Shown: positions 1 to 10,236, counted from the first letter of the stretch. The stretch is 64,000 bases of DNA from Paenibacillus xylanilyticus (GCF_009664365.1 NZ_CP044310.1:755001-819000); one strand, 5' to 3'. Notes: generated by a model from the sequence alone, not told the origin. Made by a program: numbers and translations.

Positions 1-1783
<1,783 letters not shown>

Positions 1784-1856
1784 ATTGCAGGTTTTAGTCG
1801 CAAATTTCGTTTCGGATCTAGTTTTCAGAGAATGATCTCTGAGTTATAGCAGCATC

Positions 1857-1974
1857 GTTTGGTGGCGATGGCGGAGGGGTTCCACACGTACCCATCCCGA
1901 ACACGACCGTTAAGCCCTCTAGCGCCGATGGTACTTGGACCGAAGGGTCCTGGGAGAGTAGGACGCTGCCAAGC
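1857..1974 (+). rRNA. rrf: 5S ribosomal RNA
   Basis: About 118 nt with the hallmark 5S core CCCATCCCGAACACGA (near 1891-1906) and the closing GGGAGAGTAGGACGCTGCC. The ends TTTGGTGGC and GCTGCCAAGC can pair as helix I. It lies about 75 nt after the 23S end, as expected for the tail of a 16S-23S-5S operon. The ends are assigned by the helix and may be off by 1-2 nt. Confidence 0.96.
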
Positions 1975-1978
1975 AAAG

Positions 1979-2014
1979 AACCACTGCCGAAGAATCTCGG
2001 TGGTGGTTTTTATT
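1979..2014 (+). terminator. Rho-independent terminator of the rRNA operon
   Basis: ACCACTGCCGA pairs with TCGGTGGTGGT (two G-U pairs), followed by TTTTATTTG, immediately after 5S. Confidence 0.9.
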
Positions 2015-2042
2015 TGTTTATAAATGTAACAGATTATCATTT

Positions 2043-2082
2043 AACAGCCTGATAGATCACTAACGGGCTGTTTTTGTTTTTT
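2043..2082 (+). terminator. Second, tandem terminator after rRNA operon
   Basis: AACAGCC and GGGCTGTT pair around a loop of about 15 nt, followed by TTTTTGTTTTTT. The T-run is on the + strand only, so it backs up the first rrn terminator rather than serving the convergent reductase gene. Confidence 0.75.
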
Positions 2083-2106
2083 ATAACACTATTTTAGTTC
2101 ATTCTT

Positions 2107-2652
2107 TCAGTTGGGACATGCTTCTGCTAAGCGTAAAAGTGAATCTTGTAGTGCCGTTTTAGTATCAGGATCAATGATCGTACCTTGTTTGTTGATTTTC
2201 ATCGTAATATGAGGAATTGTATGTGAGGCATCATTCAGGACGAGGGCATTGATCATGTTTAAAGTCAGCAATATGGATGTATGGGCTTGATTACCGCCTA
2301 AAGGGCTGGGGGATGCTGCTATGACCACTGTAGGCTTATTCACCCATTCTCCGGAAGATACAATCCAATCTAAAGCATTTTTTAAGACACCGGGAATACC
2401 ATTTCCATACTCAGGTGTACAGATGAGGACACCGTCTGCTTGCTTTAATTGGGATCTGAAGTATTGAACGGGAAGTGGACCATCATCTACATCAAGATCA
2501 GGATTGAAGTGGGGAAGATCATTCAGCTGATCATACACCTGAAATTTCAAAGTAGTAGGGCCAAGTGCCATCATAGCTTTCATTAGCATGGTGTTTGTGG
2601 ATTGTTTCCGAAGGCTTCCTGAAATTGCAAGAATGGTTATTTCTCTTTCCAT
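2107..2652 (-). CDS. NAD(P)H-dependent FMN reductase family protein
   Basis: 181-residue flavodoxin-fold reductase of the NADPH-dependent FMN reductase (azoreductase/chromate reductase-like) family. The N-terminal ISGSLRKQSTNTML is the phosphate-binding loop (about residues 9-24). CTPEYGNGIPGVLKNALDW in mid-protein is the family's second FMN-contact block. I chose the ATG at 2652, preceded by GATGGGG at suitable spacing, over an ATG 24 nt upstream with no clear ribosome binding site. Members reduce free FMN, quinones or azo compounds in the cytosol; the substrate here cannot be read. It is monocistronic and convergent with the rRNA operon. Family assignment is firm, physiological role unknown. 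Confidence 0.88.
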   Translation of the reverse strand: MEREITILAISGSLRKQSTNTMLMKAMMALGPTTLKFQVYDQLNDLPHFNPDLDVDDGPLPVQYFRSQLKQADGVLICTPEYGNGIPGVLKNALDWIVSSGEWVNKPTVVIAASPSPLGGNQAHTSILLTLNMINALVLNDASHTIPHITMKINKQGTIIDPDTKTALQDSLLRLAEACPN

Positions 2653-2883
2653 TATGTAATCCCCATCTCTGTCCATTGTCTATCCGTAATATGAATTGAT
2701 TGGTCTATTTTCCATCTTTTCTTACGAAGAGTCTACAGATAACGGCTATTATTAAGGCATTCTTCATACTAAACCGAATATGACTATTCTTCTTCATTTG
2801 ATCTACATACCAAGTGTGGAAATAGACCAGAAGGTGTGTTTTTCTGTATCGACACAGAAAACAATAAAAGTTTATCAAAAAAA

Positions 2884-2916
2884 TTAGTACCAAGTACTAA
2901 GACTTAGTGCTATAAT
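2884..2916 (+). promoter_or_regulatory. FapR-like operator and -10 of the fabH promoter
   Basis: TTAGTACCAAGTACTAA (2884-2900) is a 7-3-7 perfect palindrome very close to the 17-bp FapR operator known from Bacillus fatty-acid genes. TATAAT at 2911-2916 is the -10. The operator occupies the region where the weak -35 would lie, so binding would block RNA polymerase. FapR releases DNA on binding malonyl-CoA (established for Bacillus). Assignment to FapR is by motif only. Confidence 0.75.
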
Positions 2917-2946
2917 AATGAAAAACAAAACGAGGTGACTGAAGCT

Positions 2947-3951
2947 ATGATGCAATCAAAAGCCAGTATTACTGCATTCGGAACCTATGTGCCGGAGCGT
3001 ATTTTAAATAACGCGGATTTGGAAAAGTTGGTCGAAACGAACGATGAATGGATCGTACAACGAACAGGGATGAGGGAGCGGAGAATTGCCGCAGAGGATC
3101 AGTTTGTTTCTGATCTGGCGGTTAAGGCTGTGGAAGACATGATTCGGCGTTATGGGGTTGACGTTCATGATGTGGATATGATCCTCGTAGCAACAAGCAC
3201 GCCAGAGTATGCATTCCCTAGCACGGCTTCCAGAGTACAGGCCCGTCTGAACATCACTCAGACCGGAGCGCTGGATTTGAGCGCAGCTTGCGCAGGCTTT
3301 GTCTATGGGTTGCAACTGGCCGATAGCATGATTACAAGTGGCATGTATCGCAAAGTGCTCGTGATCGGGGCAGAGACATTATCCAAGATTACGGATTACA
3401 CCGATCGTACGACGTGTATTTTATTTGGGGATGGAGCAGGAGCATTTTTGTTGGAACGAACCGAAGGGCAGGGCAGTGCGCTTGCAGCACTTTCCGGAAC
3501 TCAGGGTGATGGTGGGTTACATGTTTATAGCAGTGGACTTTCCTCCGAGATGAATGGGGTACCTCTTCAAGGTGAAGGGCGTCTTGTGCAAAACGGTAGA
3601 GAAGTATATAAATGGGCTGTACGGCTGATACCTGAGCAATTGCCGAAACTTATCGCTAGCTCAGGCTTGCAGGCGGAGCATATCGACTGGTTTGTACCGC
3701 ACAGCGCGAATATGAGAATGATTGAAGCTGTCTGCGAGCGCGGTCCTGTACCGTTGGAACGCACGCTGACCAGCATGGAGTACCGTGGGAACACCTCGGC
3801 TGCATCCATACCTTTGGCCATTCAGCTGGCTGTCGATGAAGGTAAGGTGAAGCAGGGTCAGCGTCTTGCCTTATTCGGTTTTGGTGGTGGCTTAACTTAT
3901 GCAGGCCTTGTGTTGGAATGGAGTGTTCCAGACGCTGATTCAAAGAAATAA
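2947..3951 (+). CDS. fabH: Beta-ketoacyl-ACP synthase III (FabH)
   Basis: 334-residue condensing enzyme that starts fatty-acid elongation by joining an acyl-CoA primer to malonyl-ACP in the cytosol. The catalytic triad is intact: Cys115 in SAACAGF, His252 in VPHSANMRM, Asn282 in GNTSAASIP. A GTG at 2935 lies in frame, but GAGGTG at 2932-2937 is correctly spaced (9 nt) from the ATG at 2947, so I use that. It stands alone here, without fabF or other fab genes, under a FapR-like operator. Bacillus FabH enzymes usually prefer branched primers; that preference cannot be read from this sequence. A bidirectional terminator follows. Confidence 0.96.
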   Translation: MMQSKASITAFGTYVPERILNNADLEKLVETNDEWIVQRTGMRERRIAAEDQFVSDLAVKAVEDMIRRYGVDVHDVDMILVATSTPEYAFPSTASRVQARLNITQTGALDLSAACAGFVYGLQLADSMITSGMYRKVLVIGAETLSKITDYTDRTTCILFGDGAGAFLLERTEGQGSALAALSGTQGDGGLHVYSSGLSSEMNGVPLQGEGRLVQNGREVYKWAVRLIPEQLPKLIASSGLQAEHIDWFVPHSANMRMIEAVCERGPVPLERTLTSMEYRGNTSAASIPLAIQLAVDEGKVKQGQRLALFGFGGGLTYAGLVLEWSVPDADSKK

Positions 3952-4002
3952 CGTAGAAATTTGAGATTAAGCGTGAAAGACAGTCTGTCTTACCGGGCTA
4001 AT

Positions 4003-4048
4003 AAAAAAAGTACACTTTCCTCCGATGTGGAGGCGAAGTGTACTTTTT
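4003..4048. terminator. Bidirectional terminator between fabH and amidase gene
   Basis: AAAAAGTACACTT pairs with AAGTGTACTTTTT, with an inner CTCC/GGAG helix. A-run and T-run flank it on both sides, so it can serve both convergent genes. Confidence 0.92.
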
Positions 4049-4081
4049 GTTTATTAAGCATTTTCTAATTCAATAAAGGAG

Positions 4082-6019
4082 TTATGGTGTAAGTTTAGGA
4101 GCTTGGCGGTGGTGGGTTCCTTGCTCATAACTGTATGCGAGTTTAATCAATGTTCCTTCATCAAAGGCACGGCCCAGGAATTCAATGCCTACAGGTAGGC
4201 CCTCTGTAGTGAAGCCGGCAGGTACGGTGATAGCCGGGAACCCGGAGAATGGGCTTAGTCGGTTATTCCCGCCGGAGTTCTGCCCTTCGCCAATTACGGC
4301 TGCAGCCTGGGTGGAAGTAGGATAAACAATGGCATCCAGGTTATTGTCAGCCATCACTTTTAGAATAGCTTCGCGCGTGATTTGAGTACGTTTCAATACG
4401 ATGTCTTTGTACTCAGTTGTCTCGAGCGTTTCCCTTGCATCGCGTGCCTTCATGGATTGTTCCTGTGTTTTATCAAATTCACCTGAAGCGATGATCTCCG
4501 ACAGACTGTGGTATGGAGCATCTTCACCAAGTGACTCCAGATAGTCGTTGAGCTGGAATTTGAATTCATATCCGCTCAGGCTCGGGTATTTGTTGATTTC
4601 GTCCAGGTTCGGAATGCTAATAGGTACAGCAGTTGCACCCAGAGATTTCAATTCTTCCACTGCATTGTTGATGACATCAGCAACGGCTTTCTCTTCTGCT
4701 TTGGTGCTTGGGATCAGTTCAGTAGCTACACCAATACGCGCGCCTTTAAGGCCATTCACGTCCAGGAAGTCAGTGTAACTGGAAGGGATTTTGCCTACAG
4801 CATAGGCTGTAGCTACATCGTCCTTATCATAACCGGCTGTAGCGTCCAGCATGATCGCAGCGTCACTAACTGTACGAGCCATAGGGCCGCCTACATCCTG
4901 AGTCAGAGCAAGCGGGATAATGCCTTCACGGCTGGATAGTCCAATCGTTGGACGAATTCCGACAAGGCTGTTGAAGCTGGATGGAATACGGATCGATCCA
5001 CCAGTATCGGTACCCATGCCTGCTGCAGCAAAGTTGGAGGCAATCGCTGCCCCTGTTCCGCCGCTGGAACCGCCAGGATAGTGATCCAGTGCGTAAGGGT
5101 TCAGGGTTTGTCCACCCAATGAACTTGATGTAGTAATGCCAAATGCAAATTCATGCAGATTTGTTTTACCGAGGATAATGGCACCTGCTTCTTTGAGCTT
5201 CTTCACTTGCTCAGCGTCTTGCGCAGGCACGGAGTCTTTCAGACAGATACAGCCAGCAGTGGTAGGCATATCATTCGTATCGAAGTTGTCCTTCACAAGA
5301 ACCGGAATACCGTGCAGCGGTCCGCGTGCACCTTTGGCTGCACGTTCTTCGTCCAAAGCCTGGGCAATATCAAGTGCTTCCGGGTTTAAGGTTAGTATGG
5401 AATTAATGCTAACTCCCTGATCATCGTATTTCTCAATCCGATCCAGATACATTTGAACCAATTCCTTGGATGTAAGCTTTCCTTGCGTCATTGCAGCCTG
5501 GAGTTCCGTAATTGTTGCCTCCTCCAGAACAAACGGTTTTATGTAGTTATAAATGCGGTCTTTCAATATGGCGACATCATTTTCCGTCAGGACAGCGTTA
5601 GGTAGAAAGAGGGAATCGGTATATCCTTTCATCAACCCTGCAGCATTCAGGGCACCGATGGCACCTGCATAGCTGGATTGGTCTGGTACGTCTTTGAACG
5701 ACTCTGTGGTGGACTCCAGCTTCAACCAGGTTTGAAGAGCTAGAGCAGCATCCTTACGCTGAACGGTTTTGCCTGATAGCTCGTCCATTGAAAAAGGCAC
5801 ACCTGCAAGTGTCGCTGCTTCTTCCATGGCTTTAACAAATGCGGCAGACGTGGCAGGTGACTTCCCTGCAGCTGTTGCTGCGACCGTTGTTTTGCTTGAT
5901 GGAGCTGCTGCTCCGGCTGATGCCAGCGGTACGGAAGCTCCTCCCCAAGTTGTAACCATTACTGCTCCTGTCAGTAACAGAGCTCCACTTTTTTTCAATA
6001 CAGATCCATGATAAGTCAT
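4082..6019 (-). CDS. Secreted amidase with SLH-like N-terminal region
   Basis: 645-residue amidase-signature (AS) family hydrolase. The Ser-cisSer-Lys triad is intact: Lys243 (VLVKDNF), cis-Ser318 (GGSSGG), nucleophile Ser342 (TDTGGSIRIPSS). The N-terminus has KK followed by a hydrophobic stretch and VPLASAGAAA, a signal peptide for export. Residues about 75-150 resemble an SLH or SLH-like cell-wall module (SFKDVPDQS, AIGALNAAGLMKGYTD, F.PNAVLT). A start 63 nt upstream is possible, but AGAAGGAG lies 8-9 nt before the ATG at 6019. AS enzymes hydrolyse amides; export plus wall module suggests an external amide or peptide substrate (inference). Most AS enzymes are cytosolic, so the architecture is notable. 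Confidence 0.9.
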   Translation of the reverse strand: MTYHGSVLKKSGALLLTGAVMVTTWGGASVPLASAGAAAPSSKTTVAATAAGKSPATSAAFVKAMEEAATLAGVPFSMDELSGKTVQRKDAALALQTWLKLESTTESFKDVPDQSSYAGAIGALNAAGLMKGYTDSLFLPNAVLTENDVAILKDRIYNYIKPFVLEEATITELQAAMTQGKLTSKELVQMYLDRIEKYDDQGVSINSILTLNPEALDIAQALDEERAAKGARGPLHGIPVLVKDNFDTNDMPTTAGCICLKDSVPAQDAEQVKKLKEAGAIILGKTNLHEFAFGITTSSSLGGQTLNPYALDHYPGGSSGGTGAAIASNFAAAGMGTDTGGSIRIPSSFNSLVGIRPTIGLSSREGIIPLALTQDVGGPMARTVSDAAIMLDATAGYDKDDVATAYAVGKIPSSYTDFLDVNGLKGARIGVATELIPSTKAEEKAVADVINNAVEELKSLGATAVPISIPNLDEINKYPSLSGYEFKFQLNDYLESLGEDAPYHSLSEIIASGEFDKTQEQSMKARDARETLETTEYKDIVLKRTQITREAILKVMADNNLDAIVYPTSTQAAAVIGEGQNSGGNNRLSPFSGFPAITVPAGFTTEGLPVGIEFLGRAFDEGTLIKLAYSYEQGTHHRQAPKLTP

Positions 6020-6366
6020 GTATCCACGCTCCTTCTGTCGCAATGATGTGTGTGATGAAACGGCTGTATATGCTTTTGTCACATTCTAATAATATGTCAG
6101 GTATTCTTACAACACTCATATTTATCCAAAAAAACGTATACAAGTTGTATTAATGTGATATTTCTTTCAGATACTCTTATTTTCATTCCTAAAAGAAATT
6201 TAAGTGTTCATAAACGTGTTATATTATCTTACATATAATCTAGAAAAGTGATTTATTAGGTTAATCGTTCACCTGGGATATGCCAAGAAACGATTGGTCT
6301 GAAATGATATAATGAAAGGATAGGGACGTGGGTTACAAGGTGTATGAAGAAAGGAAGAGATACGAA
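6020..6366. other. Divergent intergenic region, amidase / topB
   Basis: AT-rich 347 nt. The one convincing promoter element is an extended -10 for topB, TGATATAAT at 6305-6313, placing its start near 6320. No obvious -35 lies upstream of it. I could not fix a promoter for the leftward amidase gene. Confidence 0.55.
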
Positions 6367-8496
6367 GTGAAAACATTGGTACTCGCTGAGAAACCATCTG
6401 TGGCACGTGAAATTGCCAGAGTTATGGGAGCGCGTGATAAACATAAGAGTTATTTGGAAGGTCCTAAATATATCGTAACGTGGGCACTTGGGCATCTGGT
6501 AGGGCTGGCGGAACCTGAAGATTACGACAAAAAGTACGCCACCTGGAATCTTGAAGATCTGCCAATTCTGCCGGAGCGGGCGAAACTGAAGGTGCTAAGA
6601 GAGACGAATCATCAATATAAGGCCGTACAGCAGCTTATGAAACGCCAAGATGTTGGTGAACTGGTCATTGCAACGGATGCCGCCCGGGAGGGAGAGCTGC
6701 TGGCCCGTTGGATCATGCAAATGGCGCAGTGGAAGAAGCCCTTCAAACGACTGTGGATTTCTTCTCAGACGGATAAGGCAATCAAAGAAGGATTTGCTTC
6801 ACTGAAGCCAGGGAGTCAGTTTGACCGTCTCTATGAATCGGCACGTTGCCGGGCAGAAGCGGACTGGATGATTGGGCTTAATGTGACACGGGCGCTGACC
6901 GTTCGATTTAATGCACAGTTGTCTGCAGGACGGGTACAGACACCAACCCTGGGCATGATCATGGACAGGGAAAATGAAATCAATGGTTTTCGGTCACAGG
7001 AGTATGAGACACTAACTGCAGATTTTGGAGGTTTTCAAGCCGTGTGGCGGGCCTCAGGCGGGGATTCACGCATCTTTGATACTCAGGATACCCAGGCATT
7101 GAAGAAACGAGTGGATGGACGTAAGGGAACCATTGCTCAGGTCAAAAAGAGCGAAAAAGTTGAGCCGCATCCTCTGGCCTATGACTTGACGGAGCTGCAG
7201 CGTGATGCCAACCGCAAGTATGGCTTCTCAGCCAAGCAGACTTCCAACGTCCTGCAGCGTCTATATGAGCAGCATAAGCTGGTTACATATCCGCGTACGG
7301 ATAGCCGTTATCTGACATCGGACATGACAGGCACGCTGAAAGAAAGACTGGATAGTGTAGCTGTTGGACCTTATGCATCATTGGCTCGTCCGCTGCTGCG
7401 GAAAAACTTGAATATCACCAAACGAATTGTGGATGACAGCAAGGTAACGGATCATCATGCGATTATTCCGACAGAACAGACGGTGCTGCTGAATCAGCTG
7501 AATCCGGAGGAACGCAAACTGTATGATTTGATCGTACGCCGGTTTATCAGTTTGTTCTATCCAGCTGCCAGATACGATTCAGTAGCGATTACTGTGCAAG
7601 TGGGTGAAGATTCCTTCCATGTTAAAGGTACGACGGTAAAAGACAGTGGCTGGCGTGAAGTATACGGCGGAGACTACAGTGACGAAGATGATGAGCGCAC
7701 AGATGAGCAAGCAGACAATGGCTGTACTCTTTTGCCAGATGTACAGCAAGGTCAGTCGGTTACCGTTCAACGTTGTCATATTAAAAGTGGAAGAACCATG
7801 CCACCTAAACGGTACACGGAGGCAGCATTGCTCGCGCAAATGGAGAAGCACGGACTCGGTACCCCGGCTACCCGTGCAGATATCATCGAGAAATTGGTCA
7901 GCTCGGATACCATCGACCGCCAAGGCAACAGCATGCATCCTACAGGTAAAGGCAAGCAATTAATTGAGCTGGCTGCTCCGCAGCTTCGTACACCTGAACT
8001 GACGGCGCGTTGGGAGGCTGAACTGGAACGGATTGCTCGTGGACAAGGGAAACCAGGTCCTTTCCTGGAAGGCATACGTTCGATGGCTAAAGAACTGGTA
8101 GCCACTGTAAAAGGAAGCAAGGCAGAGTATAAACCGCATAACGTGTCGAGCAGCCACTGCCCGGATTGCAATGCGCGTCTGCTTGAGAAAAAAGGGAAAC
8201 GCGGCAAGTTTCTCGTATGTCCCACGGAGGATTGTGGCTATCGTCGCTCGGCAGAGAAGCGGTTATCCAACCGTCGTTGTCCGCAGTGTCACAAGAAGAT
8301 GGAAATGAAAGAAGGCAAAGCGGGCCTCTATGTGCAGTGTCTGCCTTGCGGAATCACGGAAGCTCTGGATAAAGATAGACAGCACGTCAATAAACGCGAA
8401 CAGCAAAAGCTGGTCAAACAGTATGCCAAGCAGGAATCCATCGGATCCAATCTCGGAGACTTGTTGAAAGCTGCAATGGAGAAAAAAGGGGACTAG
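6367..8496 (+). CDS. topB: DNA topoisomerase III
   Basis: 709-residue type IA topoisomerase that passes single strands through a transient 5'-phosphotyrosyl break to decatenate DNA. The TOPRIM domain starts at residue 4 (LAEKPSVA) with the DxxRE-type segment ATDAAREGEL. The catalytic Tyr308 is in TYPRTDSRYL. Two C-terminal zinc-ribbon-like modules follow (CPDC...CPTEDC and CPQC...CLPC). Start: GTG 6367 after AAGGAAGAG with 8-nt spacing gives VKTLVLAEKPS, matching the family N-terminus; the in-frame GTG at 6328 would add a poor extension. Promoter: extended -10 at 6305-6313. Appears monocistronic. Confidence 0.96.
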   Translation: MKTLVLAEKPSVAREIARVMGARDKHKSYLEGPKYIVTWALGHLVGLAEPEDYDKKYATWNLEDLPILPERAKLKVLRETNHQYKAVQQLMKRQDVGELVIATDAAREGELLARWIMQMAQWKKPFKRLWISSQTDKAIKEGFASLKPGSQFDRLYESARCRAEADWMIGLNVTRALTVRFNAQLSAGRVQTPTLGMIMDRENEINGFRSQEYETLTADFGGFQAVWRASGGDSRIFDTQDTQALKKRVDGRKGTIAQVKKSEKVEPHPLAYDLTELQRDANRKYGFSAKQTSNVLQRLYEQHKLVTYPRTDSRYLTSDMTGTLKERLDSVAVGPYASLARPLLRKNLNITKRIVDDSKVTDHHAIIPTEQTVLLNQLNPEERKLYDLIVRRFISLFYPAARYDSVAITVQVGEDSFHVKGTTVKDSGWREVYGGDYSDEDDERTDEQADNGCTLLPDVQQGQSVTVQRCHIKSGRTMPPKRYTEAALLAQMEKHGLGTPATRADIIEKLVSSDTIDRQGNSMHPTGKGKQLIELAAPQLRTPELTARWEAELERIARGQGKPGPFLEGIRSMAKELVATVKGSKAEYKPHNVSSSHCPDCNARLLEKKGKRGKFLVCPTEDCGYRRSAEKRLSNRRCPQCHKKMEMKEGKAGLYVQCLPCGITEALDKDRQHVNKREQQKLVKQYAKQESIGSNLGDLLKAAMEKKGD

Positions 8497-8621
8497 TGCC
8501 TCTGAAAGAGTTTGATGCAAGTTGAATGAATACTGGCGAGGTCTTGCTCAATAAACCGCTTCGCATGGTGTGGTATAAGAACCCTCCTTTTCAGGCAACG
8601 TAAGCCAAGGAGGTGACACAG

Positions 8622-8759
8622 ATGCCACACAACAAACCAGAGAAAATTCATAATCAGCAGAATAAGGACAGTATCCGTGAAGAAAGCATCGGAGCACGTC
8701 CAACCAAGGCCGGCAAAAGAGTTCCCAGCTTGAACGGTATTCCGAAACAGGAGTCCTAG
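8622..8759 (+). CDS. Small hydrophilic protein, 45 aa, unknown
   Basis: A 45-residue frame beginning MPHNKPEKIHNQQ and ending NGIPKQES, introduced by a near-perfect Shine-Dalgarno AAGGAGGTGA (8608-8617) 4 nt before ATG. The protein is basic, rich in Asn/Gln/Lys, with no hydrophobic segment or cysteine. I do not recognise the family. The ribosome binding site and codon usage resembling the neighbours argue it is translated. It lies 125 nt after topB and 130 nt before the next gene; TGGTATAAG near 8570-8578 could be its own extended -10. It may be a spore or stress-associated small protein, but nothing in the sequence shows this. Confidence 0.7.
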   Translation: MPHNKPEKIHNQQNKDSIREESIGARPTKAGKRVPSLNGIPKQES

Positions 8760-8815
8760 GTTCTACCCGGAACGGATGATTCCATTAAGCCAATCTATGC
8801 GGCTCCCTTCTCGCG

Positions 8816-8844
8816 TTGATCATGTCCCTGCAGAGGACTATAAT
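8816..8844 (+). promoter_or_regulatory. SigA-type promoter of DUF1294 gene
   Basis: TTGATC (8816-8821), 17-nt spacer, TATAAT (8839-8844); transcription would start near 8851, 40 nt before the ATG. Confidence 0.75.
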
Positions 8845-8890
8845 GGAGGAACAGGGAGATGTCCCGGGATAGGGGGACCGCTAGAATTAT

Positions 8891-9154
8891 ATGCAAACCG
8901 GACTCATATTGTGGTTTTTATTTATTAACGTGGTAGGTTATCTGGTGATGTCAGATGACAAAAAGCGGGCGCAGCGACGCCGTGACCGTACACCCGAACG
9001 GACGTTATTCCTGCTGGCGTTTATCGGAGGGGCGCTTGGAGTATGGATTGCAATGTACCGGAAAAGGCACAAAACCAAACATCCGAGCTTTACCATCGGG
9101 ATTCCGCTTCTGCTATTTCTGAATGCCGTAATCTATGGTTATTTTCTGAAATAG
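8891..9154 (+). CDS. DUF1294 membrane protein
   Basis: 87-residue integral membrane protein of the DUF1294 (YsdA-like) family. There are three hydrophobic segments: residues about 3-20, 40-56 and 68-86. A strongly basic cytoplasmic loop (KKRAQRRRDRTPE) sits between the first two. The family motif around RTPERTLFLLAFIGGALGVW and the MYRKRHKTKHPSF loop are typical. GGGG lies 14 nt before ATG, a long spacing. It has its own SigA-type promoter. Function unknown in all organisms; family membership is well supported by length and motif order. Confidence 0.88.
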   Translation: MQTGLILWFLFINVVGYLVMSDDKKRAQRRRDRTPERTLFLLAFIGGALGVWIAMYRKRHKTKHPSFTIGIPLLLFLNAVIYGYFLK

Positions 9155-9253
9155 CACCTAGGGGTGCGGACGCTGTAAAACAAGGCAAATGGTTCATATC
9201 GCATGAAGAACGTTTATAGGGTTACATGGTGCTGGATTTAGTTTTACGTCAGA

Positions 9254-9272
9254 CCGAAGCCTCCAGCTTCGG
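9254..9272 (+). other. Hairpin in leader of universal stress protein gene
   Basis: CCGAAGC-CTCCA-GCTTCGG, a perfect 7-bp hairpin about 20 nt before the ribosome binding site. The following run is only GTTTCT, so it is not a strong terminator; possibly an mRNA-stabilising 5' hairpin. Confidence 0.45.
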
Positions 9273-9307
9273 AGTTTCTACATATATAAGGAAGGGACGG
9301 GATTTAC

Positions 9308-9742
9308 ATGTTATTCTCCAAAATTTTAGTAGCTTATGATGGATCAAAAGCTTCCAACAAGGCACTGGATCGTGCCATTGAACTGGCTAAAGTGTCTCCG
9401 GATTCAGTCATTGATGTCATTCATGCCTTTGACTTCCCGCGCGTATTTATTGGAGAAGGACTTGCACCGCTACCGCCATCTCTGAATAACGATTATTACA
9501 ACCTGGCTGTGCAAACGACCGATGAAGCAAAAGAACGGATCAAAGCTGCAGGCGTTACAGCCAATGTAGACCTGATTCAAGGGGCAGCAGCTGAAGTGCT
9601 GCTCGATTATGCTAAGGAAAATGGGTCGGATGTGATCGTCATCGGAAGTCGCGGACTAGGCGGCATTCGTGAATTTGTCTTGGGCAGTGTCAGCCACAAT
9701 GTAGTACAGCATGCTCAAATCCCTGTATTGATCGTTAAATAA
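9308..9742 (+). CDS. Universal stress protein (UspA family)
   Basis: 144-residue cytosolic UspA-fold protein. The N-terminal strand KILVAYDGSKASNKAL and the C-terminal ATP-binding signature GSRGLGGIREFVLGSVSHN (about residues 116-134; G-2x-G-9x-G-S type) indicate an ATP-binding subclass. The ribosome binding site AAGGAAGGGACGGG precedes the ATG. Monocistronic, with a strong terminator downstream. Family members respond to starvation or stress; the specific role here cannot be inferred. Confidence 0.93.
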   Translation: MLFSKILVAYDGSKASNKALDRAIELAKVSPDSVIDVIHAFDFPRVFIGEGLAPLPPSLNNDYYNLAVQTTDEAKERIKAAGVTANVDLIQGAAAEVLLDYAKENGSDVIVIGSRGLGGIREFVLGSVSHNVVQHAQIPVLIVK

Positions 9743-9773
9743 TGCATTGAATTGCAAGCTACAAATATGCAGT

Positions 9774-9817
9774 GAGCCGGCTGTCTTCATTCCATTGAAG
9801 AGAGTCGGCTTTCTTTT
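9774..9817 (+). terminator. Terminator of usp gene
   Basis: GAGCCGGCT/AGTCGGCTT and TCTTCA/TGAAGA form a long stem with loop TTCCAT, followed by TTCTTTT. Confidence 0.85.
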
Positions 9818-9860
9818 ATGGGATGAAATGGATATGAAGCCCAAAAGAAACGCCTTAATC

Positions 9861-9933
9861 ACGAACATTATATTTGTCAATATGTTAAATGTTCGTCTTT
9901 AAGTTGACATTAGCTGTAGGGGATTGTTAGAAT
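9861..9933 (+). promoter_or_regulatory. Paired PurBoxes and promoter of the purine cluster
   Basis: ACGAACATT (9861-9869) and its inverse AATGTTCGT (9888-9896), separated by 18 bp, match the divergent PurBox pair bound by PurR in Bacillus. The promoter follows: TTGACA (9904-9909) and TAGAAT (9928-9933), 18-nt spacer. Transcription would start near 9940, leaving a leader of about 365 nt that includes a riboswitch. PurR with PRPP as inducer is established in B. subtilis; here it is inferred from the sites. Confidence 0.88.
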
Positions 9934-10029
9934 GTTAGATGTGTCGATCAGGTGAGATTAAGGTCGAGTAGGAACGAAAGATGTACCCAGGCTGACCGAA
10001 ATGAGTCGCTTGGATTGAATAGATATTTG

Positions 10030-10096
10030 CTCGTATAACGCCGGGAATAAGGCCCGGAAGTCTCTACCCGGAGACCGTAAATTTCCGGACTACGAG
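10030..10096 (+). ncRNA. Guanine-type purine riboswitch aptamer
   Basis: Full purine aptamer architecture. P1 is CTCGTA/TACGAG (10030-10035 with 10091-10096). P2 is CCGGG/CCCGG with loop AATAAGG. J2/3 is AAGTCTCTACC. P3 is CGGAGA/TTTCCG with loop CCGTAAA. J3/1 is GACTA. The discriminating base is C (10090), so it should bind guanine/hypoxanthine rather than adenine. It lies in the purE leader and would switch off transcription when guanine is plentiful. Confidence 0.96.
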
Positions 10097-10183
10097 GAGA
10101 TACGGCTGAGAGTCGCATGAATATGGATGCGGACAGCAAGCCCCCCTTTTGGCATGCCCAAATGAGGGATACGTATTTCTTGG

Positions 10184-10236
10184 AGTCCGGTGTCCGGAGA
10201 AAATGTGATGTTTTCGCGGGTAGCGGATTTTTTTGT
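10184..10236 (+). terminator. Riboswitch expression platform (terminator)
   Basis: AGTCCG (near 10184) can pair with CGGATT, with an inner GAAAA/TTTTC helix, followed by a run of seven T. It is placed between aptamer and purE as expected for transcription attenuation. The competing antiterminator is not resolved. Confidence 0.65.

Noticed and set aside
2705..2893. 62-aa minus-strand frame between reductase and fabH
   Set aside because: No Shine-Dalgarno, and it overlaps the FapR-like operator region; composition follows intergenic AT-richness.
9254..9272. Terminator upstream of the usp gene as a switch
   Set aside because: The hairpin lacks a T-run; no aptamer-like sequence precedes it.
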